From positions 1,141,391 through 1,177,165 of the forward strand of contig BJOX01000043.1 in assembly GCA_009731375.1 (NCBI GenBank): DNA of 35,775 bases. The letters run 5' to 3'. The DNA comes from Paulinella micropora (taxonomy: Eukaryota; Cercozoa; Imbricatea; Euglyphida). A program made the translations under genes and the position numbers. Below the pieces are notes generated by a model. It was not told where the DNA came from, did not search any database, and saw only the letters and a list, made by a program, of their open reading frames with translations. Of this stretch, positions 32,601 through 35,775 are shown piece after piece; the stretch's first letter is position 1; each line of letters starts with the position of its first letter.

Positions 32601-35600
32601 GGACTTGTTGCTGCGGAGGCATCTGCCCTCCGACGGTCCCCTGACCGCCTCCCATCGGCATACCAGGAGCAGGCAAGATTGGTGCTGGAGGGATGTAAGA
32701 CTGTCCCCCATAAGCAACCACCTGCTGCTGTGGCTGCCCTTGGTAGAACTGCTGCTGCATCGGCTGCCCGTAGCCTACTGGTAACTGCTGCCCCGGAGCT
32801 GGACCCGCATAGTAAGCACCTGCTCCCGCCTGCTGCATATGCGATGAGGGAAAAGTTCCCGCACCCCCCCCATACACATTTGCATTAGGAAAAAGGGAAC
32901 TACCCTGATTGCCGCCCCACTGCGGGCTCCGATTTGAGTTGGGACGTTCCCGTGAATCTGAACGCCCTCCCCGACGTCGCGGTGGAGATCGATCTCGGCT
33001 CCGCTCCGGTGACCTATCTCGATTCCGTGAATCGCGTCGTCCTCGGTCGTATCCGCCACGAACATGCCCTCCTCGATCGTATCCTCGTCGATCTCGGGCT
33101 TCATCCCTCTCGTCGTAATGACGACCGCCCGATACATGAGTGACCTCACGATCACTACGACGATCTCTTGACCTTGAACGACTACGTCGGTTGTCAAGGT
33201 GCCCTCGATCCGACCGATCGCTCGAACTAGACGACGAGCTCGACGAAGAACTAGCAGCCGACCTTGCTGAGGACGCATCCGATGACCCCCGTAAATTCCA
33301 TGAGGGGTCCACGGATTCATTCCCGTGCCTGCCCGGGATATCTCTTCCCATAGACGCCGGTGCGTCGCCGCCATCTGAAGTGAGAGGGTTCCATACCCTG
33401 AACTTTTCCCATTCACCCTTCAAATAAGGTGCCTCACCAGGATCCGTCCATCCCTTCTGATCGTATGCCTTCCGATCACGATCCTGAAGGTTCTTGAGCT
33501 CCTGCGAATACTTATTCGTATTCAACAAGCCATGGAAGGGACCCACTGGATAGTCGTAGCGTACCTTCCTCAAGACTTCCTTCTGCACCGAGTCATCCCA
33601 GCCTTCAGGATGAAAATTCTGGCAATTGCTCTTGCACATGGCTCCCGATTTGAGCCACAAGGCTCCCGCCTTCTTCATGCACAACGGCCTATGCACCCTG
33701 GGGTTGTAGTATGACCTCTGGAACCGTTGACGACCTTGCCCCGGCCCCCCTTGGGGTCTCTGACCATAGAACTGAGGTCCCCTGCGCGAGTACCCCTGGC
33801 CCCAATAAACTTCATCCCCGGGCTCGAATGGTCCCGCACCATCCCCTCCCCCCTGGTTCTGATTACCTTGAGTGGGAGTCCCTGACCTCGGACCCGACCA
33901 CTTCCACTCATCGATGATGGTTTTCTGGACTCGACGCATGACTTTCCCCAACACGTCTTCATCCACGTTCCATATCTCCGGACTGGCCTCAGGGGTAGAC
34001 TGTCCAGTACCCTTGAGGAGGTATTCCCATACCTCTGTGTCCGTCTGAATCTCTTTCGCCATCTTAATAAAGACTTGATTGTTCAGATCGAACAATGCCA
34101 CAGCCGTCAATTTGAAGGCTTCTGCAGGTGTGAGCATAATCACCATGTCCATTATCCTCTGGAACATGTAGTGGAGTACAGGCTTCTTATTCACCATCCA
34201 CTTGACCTCCGCCTGCAGCTGACTGACCTCCTGTGACTTAGAGGCAAAAACATGGTAGCCCATCTTCTCTGCGAGCATCAGACCAATACTATCGACACAC
34301 ATGGCGTCGAACCGAGTAGACTGCAGCTTTCCCCAAAAAGCTGCCCACACCTCGCTTTGCATAAGCCATTCGTTGTCCACCGATGACTGACAACGAAAGA
34401 ACCTATCAGCCACTATGGCCACATCCTCAGGCGTATAAATGTTAGCTGAACGACAGACCCGACGTACCTCTGTCAGCCACATACGAAGCTCAGAGATATG
34501 CCTAGGAATTGCAACCTTCTGATTGTCCAGAGCAAAAGCCTTCTGGTCACCCAGAAGGCGGTCCACATCCTTCTGGTGACGTTCAATAGTACGACGTCGT
34601 TCCTCGTCGTTCTTTTCCATCTTACGGTTCCATGACGAAACCGCAAGCTTTCGTCGTTCTGCCTGGCCATCCCAAGCCACAGCAAAATGATAAAAAGCTT
34701 TGGCCATATAAACGATGGCATCCACTACCAGCAATCGTTCCAACGTGACGAGATTTTCAGACGATCCCGCTGTAGCCCAAGTGGGCTTTGTCCCTGAGAC
34801 TGCCTTGTCCCAGAAGCCATCCATTGCGTCGAAAATGGGCGTGAACACGTCGTCTATTGAGAGCACTTTAGCCCCAACACCACTCTTGGGCCGAAAAATA
34901 AAGTTGCCCATTGCGTGCACAGTGGGTGACACTCTGGCCCAAACCTGACTGTGAAACTGAGCAAACTTTTGCACTTCAGTCCATCTTGGATGCCCTTGAT
35001 CCAAGACATCCCAAGACGGCCAACAGCCAACCAAGTCGTACACAGGCTGTCCGTGACGTTTGACAAAGTCACGAGAAAGGTCTCCAGCCATGGCAGTGGT
35101 GCCCCAGGCTTCAGCTTGGACTTGTCCCAACCTCGCTATATTGAGATCGACCATTCCCTCCGTTGATGCCATCAATCTGGACGCATCCAGCCTCTCAGGC
35201 GTCCAGTAGTGGGTCCCCATGCCCACAGCTTCTGCAATCTGAACCACCATCTCTGCTGCCACCATAACATTGGCCACTGTGGTGCGTCCGATCACAAGTG
35301 TGTCCCACACGTTCCTCGTCGAACCAGGCGAGATAGCATTAATGCATTGTCTGACCGTCTGCAATGCCTTTGTGGACGGTAACTGGTCCGCCCAACTATC
35401 ACCTGTGAGACGAAACTGCCACATCGTCTTCAAATCGTCTTCCAGACGAGCAGAGATGAAGTGCAAAGAGGGAGGTGTTCCCCCTGTTGTCGACGAACTC
35501 GACGCTGTGAGGGCTCCTGCCCCCATAAAACGTGTACCAAGAGAGGAAGGTACCAAAGACCCACCCCCCCTAGTATACGCTGGTGTAGAATAAGGGCTGC

Positions 35601-35640
35601 TTGCTGTCAACATCCTCATCCTATTCTCACGTGGTAACAT
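26608..35640 (-). CDS. gag-pol: Gag-Pol polyprotein of copy B (about 3010 aa)
   Basis: The frame is open from 35718, but the codon there is GTG; the first ATG is 35640-35638, used for numbering. Gag: helical capsid-like region to about 600; CCCH-like finger C654-x14-C669-x3-C673-x3-H677; poly-Ser/RS region about 792-908; Q/G/Y/P-rich region about 924-1020. Protease: VGNDTMA, Asp1180 (codon 32103-32101). Unrecognised domain about 1472-1595, shared with copy A. RT about 1720-1900 with YIDD at 1861-1864 (30060 down). RNase H from about 2007, LDTDAS with Asp2016. Integrase: HHCC finger about 2395-2432, Asp2467, Asp2528, Glu2564 (35 residues between the last two, DD35E), then a GPF module near 2700. 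The final 250 residues are an unusual extension ending in an AT-hook-like RGRGRPRK. All catalytic residues of RT and integrase are present, so this copy may be active. Confidence 0.92.
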   Translation of the reverse strand: MLPRENRMRMLTASSPYSTPAYTRGGGSLVPSSLGTRFMGAGALTASSSSTTGGTPPSLHFISARLEDDLKTMWQFRLTGDSWADQLPSTKALQTVRQCINAISPGSTRNVWDTLVIGRTTVANVMVAAEMVVQIAEAVGMGTHYWTPERLDASRLMASTEGMVDLNIARLGQVQAEAWGTTAMAGDLSRDFVKRHGQPVYDLVGCWPSWDVLDQGHPRWTEVQKFAQFHSQVWARVSPTVHAMGNFIFRPKSGVGAKVLSIDDVFTPIFDAMDGFWDKAVSGTKPTWATAGSSENLVTLERLLVVDAIVYMAKAFYHFAVAWDGQAERRKLAVSSWNRKMEKNDEERRRTIERHQKDVDRLLGDQKAFALDNQKVAIPRHISELRMWLTEVRRVCRSANIYTPEDVAIVADRFFRCQSSVDNEWLMQSEVWAAFWGKLQSTRFDAMCVDSIGLMLAEKMGYHVFASKSQEVSQLQAEVKWMVNKKPVLHYMFQRIMDMVIMLTPAEAFKLTAVALFDLNNQVFIKMAKEIQTDTEVWEYLLKGTGQSTPEASPEIWNVDEDVLGKVMRRVQKTIIDEWKWSGPRSGTPTQGNQNQGGGDGAGPFEPGDEVYWGQGYSRRGPQFYGQRPQGGPGQGRQRFQRSYYNPRVHRPLCMKKAGALWLKSGAMCKSNCQNFHPEGWDDSVQKEVLRKVRYDYPVGPFHGLLNTNKYSQELKNLQDRDRKAYDQKGWTDPGEAPYLKGEWEKFRVWNPLTSDGGDAPASMGRDIPGRHGNESVDPSWNLRGSSDASSARSAASSSSSSSSSSSDRSDRGHLDNRRSRSRSRDRRSDREVTHVSGGRHYDERDEARDRRGYDRGGHVRGGYDRGRRDSRNRDRSPERSRDRSPPRRRGGRSDSRERPNSNRSPQWGGNQGSSLFPNANVYGGGAGTFPSSHMQQAGAGAYYAGPAPGQQLPVGYGQPMQQQFYQGQPQQQVVAYGGQSYIPPAPILPAPGMPMGGGQGTVGGQMPPQQQVQGMAFGITLVDMLVNVQGKALMQVRGQGSQEAIPAPDSEVGRENKSGELPVGHGGDMVTHDLRFDDRTRVVTRGVQEATDAVALEGQDGQNEQVEDLDSHRDTLCPVMNKGTDLNVELASEALDSKYFGGYEALSADGCGPGKAELPLLFTKIFIEDVQQECIVGNDTMASLNVLGKEFIELWSREPWFRHGFRPCRLRIKGVGGMTGVSGSVMLTFLLKDGKSFSHRFWVVPAFAGGLLLGLRNLRRMHARIYTDLNVVQYGGSEVAPRYEVVPYEPLRREGQCAVAHDLDVSVSPVMRADWGWTKVVSEGTEPSVTPHIQEPVTASFFHVCTVESGDSGEASVVADNSDDKIQETEYVMTTTFGWAYRDPRDVRVVNVDCRDSAKDEAVVAAIDARLEHLYAAKAELLRGTIAGMEDAGDQHVYIDVHSTTTSHVVWNVTQHKLPVKQPKPIVEAFLKSHWDDNLFFPKGVKAIKEVLKNRLSVDDFTIVIPVGTRTEMWWQDIEDHLIDDPVPIPHRGHKLVLALRLGTKEKALAYGAKLMQREMADVRKQAFSWISGIYHRTHAMQYAIIIDHVAQLAQWRGKEETRYHGTMVREDERPIPMEDVAQLSRKASHKEIEEARIAAEKAIAEKYSTWEGTMKERDALKGILENNMEVFGPLEAGSVRGYEANFGRKLGEDVVGHRRPSRMSYHEDRMAREITQELLEKDIIEARLSEVSSPVRMAPKPDGSLRMCINYYRINKILKQIETPVPDLRKGINRLKHAKVYTTLDLKSGFWQIPLNESCRYLTAFMVGMTTYVWKVLPMGLKCSPGLFQHAMTKMLGKEYDDEATVVRLGSTEDYAFCYIDDIIIYSESMEKHVEHVQDVLRRISAFGLRLNAQKCDFAQRKIQYLGYEISEGRCAIAYEKRNYVASMPMPKTRTDLHSFISLAQYYGEFIPGFAERVAVVRKFLKQGVGDDPWPEEVTRVIAELKDEIAKDPRQGGRVLMLPDWKEQFVLDTDASSYAVGAVLQQMDKSIGQLRPVMFISRQLIPAEKEYCTRQREALAIVWAFQRLREYLWGTPNILVRTDHHNLLWLMSGDHTGRLARWQLELAEYDFTIHYIKGKRNVVPDFCSRYEDKSGQKDKAVDDLQRRNTVKEVRMAQFEFRTPGAVFAIMGHDVDLHDWEEQGAEDTKLPSGLWYHPFTHNNNQRDTRSEEVSALEAVEVAARDKCACCYSPIAREACEDILWAEARTADRKEGEDVMEGRQGAFNAVLLPKGPMCLNLEDEEKVKEEHLFQLPEAHPKKVRFQLETDTAVRLASVETFRTFTKESTEYKELREHLLNPQARPEDIDIRKLKRCLVLKDGLLWYMGKDGVYTNEEDRWLLWVPQELRTSLLIAAHHCPMQSHPGVERMTWSLRRRFWWNNLGERVKEFVKGCPHCQMAKLPYRPKMGLKGEYDITLDIFDTLHIDHVGPFPEAGTEKFKYLLTVIDRTSNYVITVPVTDVTAEVTAAALIDQVFGRIGIPRRIISDRGTSFANEVSQRIAKFFGFDWQYVTAFNPMANGKIERVHRTLKAALKTYCKNSQLNWVYVVPMFTFAVNNLASASLGGHARGVSPHQVVYGRALNTPTELLFPPDKWEPCELLGVRLRAIAEARSAIEKCRETLREVQREQEMGKYSHVEYKEGDTVLLYVPTVPKGVSIKFYNKWHGPFKIVRQTGAYNYKIAPTGARGREQIVHVRRLAKFSPYLLEDENEEQALRRIAPAFRQPPALLTRKEREEALRKQQKEEKAEARNAGQQDRSASDVKVDVKDGREIPKSSEMSDRKGTVWKKPWIAGKEVAKIDWQVDKFYLCRPHEDTVMDKDFDYFFLMQVTYVQPRTRVRAALGLAPTMHFWRSKSVIDMTRERIFAPVFRDGKDLEQWDASIEKDDEDFTPWTVQMMPRVVLDMPFELTEERRIPLRIWDEVQSAGISFLLIGAPRCEKEVAAKKRRAKETQSEAVEHRGRGRPRKQVKT

Positions 35641-35775
35641 ATCGAAATGAGAAAAAGAAGAGAGATGTGAGAAAGCAACAAATGACACACACAGCACACA
35701 CACACAACTGCTCCACACACAGCTTATGAGTTATGCTGGTGACACCTGTTTCCTCCAACCGAATACAAAACAAAT
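35641..35775 (-). other. Leader of copy B, partial
   Basis: Sequence upstream of the first ATG. It is CA-rich on the plus strand and contains CTGGTGACACCTGT (35736-35749), shared with copy A's leader. The translation upstream of the ATG is V/C/S-rich and looks non-coding. Confidence 0.5.

Larger units (their letters stand above)
25441..35775 (-). mobile_element. LTR retrotransposon copy B (Ty3/gypsy-like), intact coding region
   Basis: A minus-strand element with one uninterrupted Gag-Pol frame and a probable 3' LTR to its left. The 5' end lies beyond the right edge; the last 57 bases include a motif shared with copy A's leader (35736-35749). Domain order protease-RT-RNase H-integrase defines the Ty3/gypsy (Metaviridae) type. 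An open frame of 9 kb without a stop implies a recent insertion. Confidence 0.85.

Noticed and set aside
35641-35718. GTG start giving a 3036-aa Gag-Pol with an N-terminal hydrophobic segment
   Set aside because: GTG is not a normal eukaryotic start and the segment is a translation of a CA-rich leader; the ATG at 35640 is preferred.

Overview
The window is eukaryotic genomic DNA made of retroelements and simple-sequence repeats. No confident single-copy host gene is visible. Evidence for a eukaryote: two Ty3/gypsy-type LTR retrotransposons, a decayed non-LTR (LINE-type) element, two copies of a tRNA-derived SINE, kilobases of di-, tri-, tetra- and pentanucleotide microsatellites, and an interstitial TTAGGG/TTTAGGG tract. 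A repeat-rich protist or alga would fit, but the sequence alone does not fix the lineage. Assembly gaps (N runs) mostly sit in or beside homopolymers and microsatellites.

Layout. 1-5553 (minus strand): LTR retrotransposon copy A, running off the left edge, with a 5' leader, a 899-aa Gag, an in-frame TGA, and an open protease-to-linker frame. 5564-5698: a SINE copy. 6006-6763 (plus strand): a frameshifted restriction-like endonuclease (RLE) remnant. 6741-11728 (minus strand): a frameshifted LINE-type element whose RNase H lies upstream of its reverse transcriptase (RT). 11.8-24.8 kb: AT-rich DNA and a large microsatellite field, interrupted by short unique patches, one polyQ open frame, a second SINE copy and assembly gaps. 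25.4-26.6 kb: probable 3' non-coding part/LTR of copy B. 26608-35640 (minus strand): LTR retrotransposon copy B, one intact 3010-codon Gag-Pol frame with protease, RT, RNase H and integrase all recognisable.

The two LTR elements are distant relatives. Their Gags look very different, but they share three unusual features: a CCCH-like zinc finger instead of the usual CCHC knuckle, a protease active site reading D-T-M where D-T/S-G is expected, and an alignable domain of about 120 residues between protease and RT that I do not recognise. They differ in expression strategy: copy A separates Gag and Pol by a single in-frame TGA, while copy B fuses them. Copy B's Gag also carries an SR-protein-like RS region followed by a Q/G/Y-rich prion-like region, and copy A's Gag carries an RGG-rich tail. 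These shared oddities are the best candidates in the window for something undescribed.
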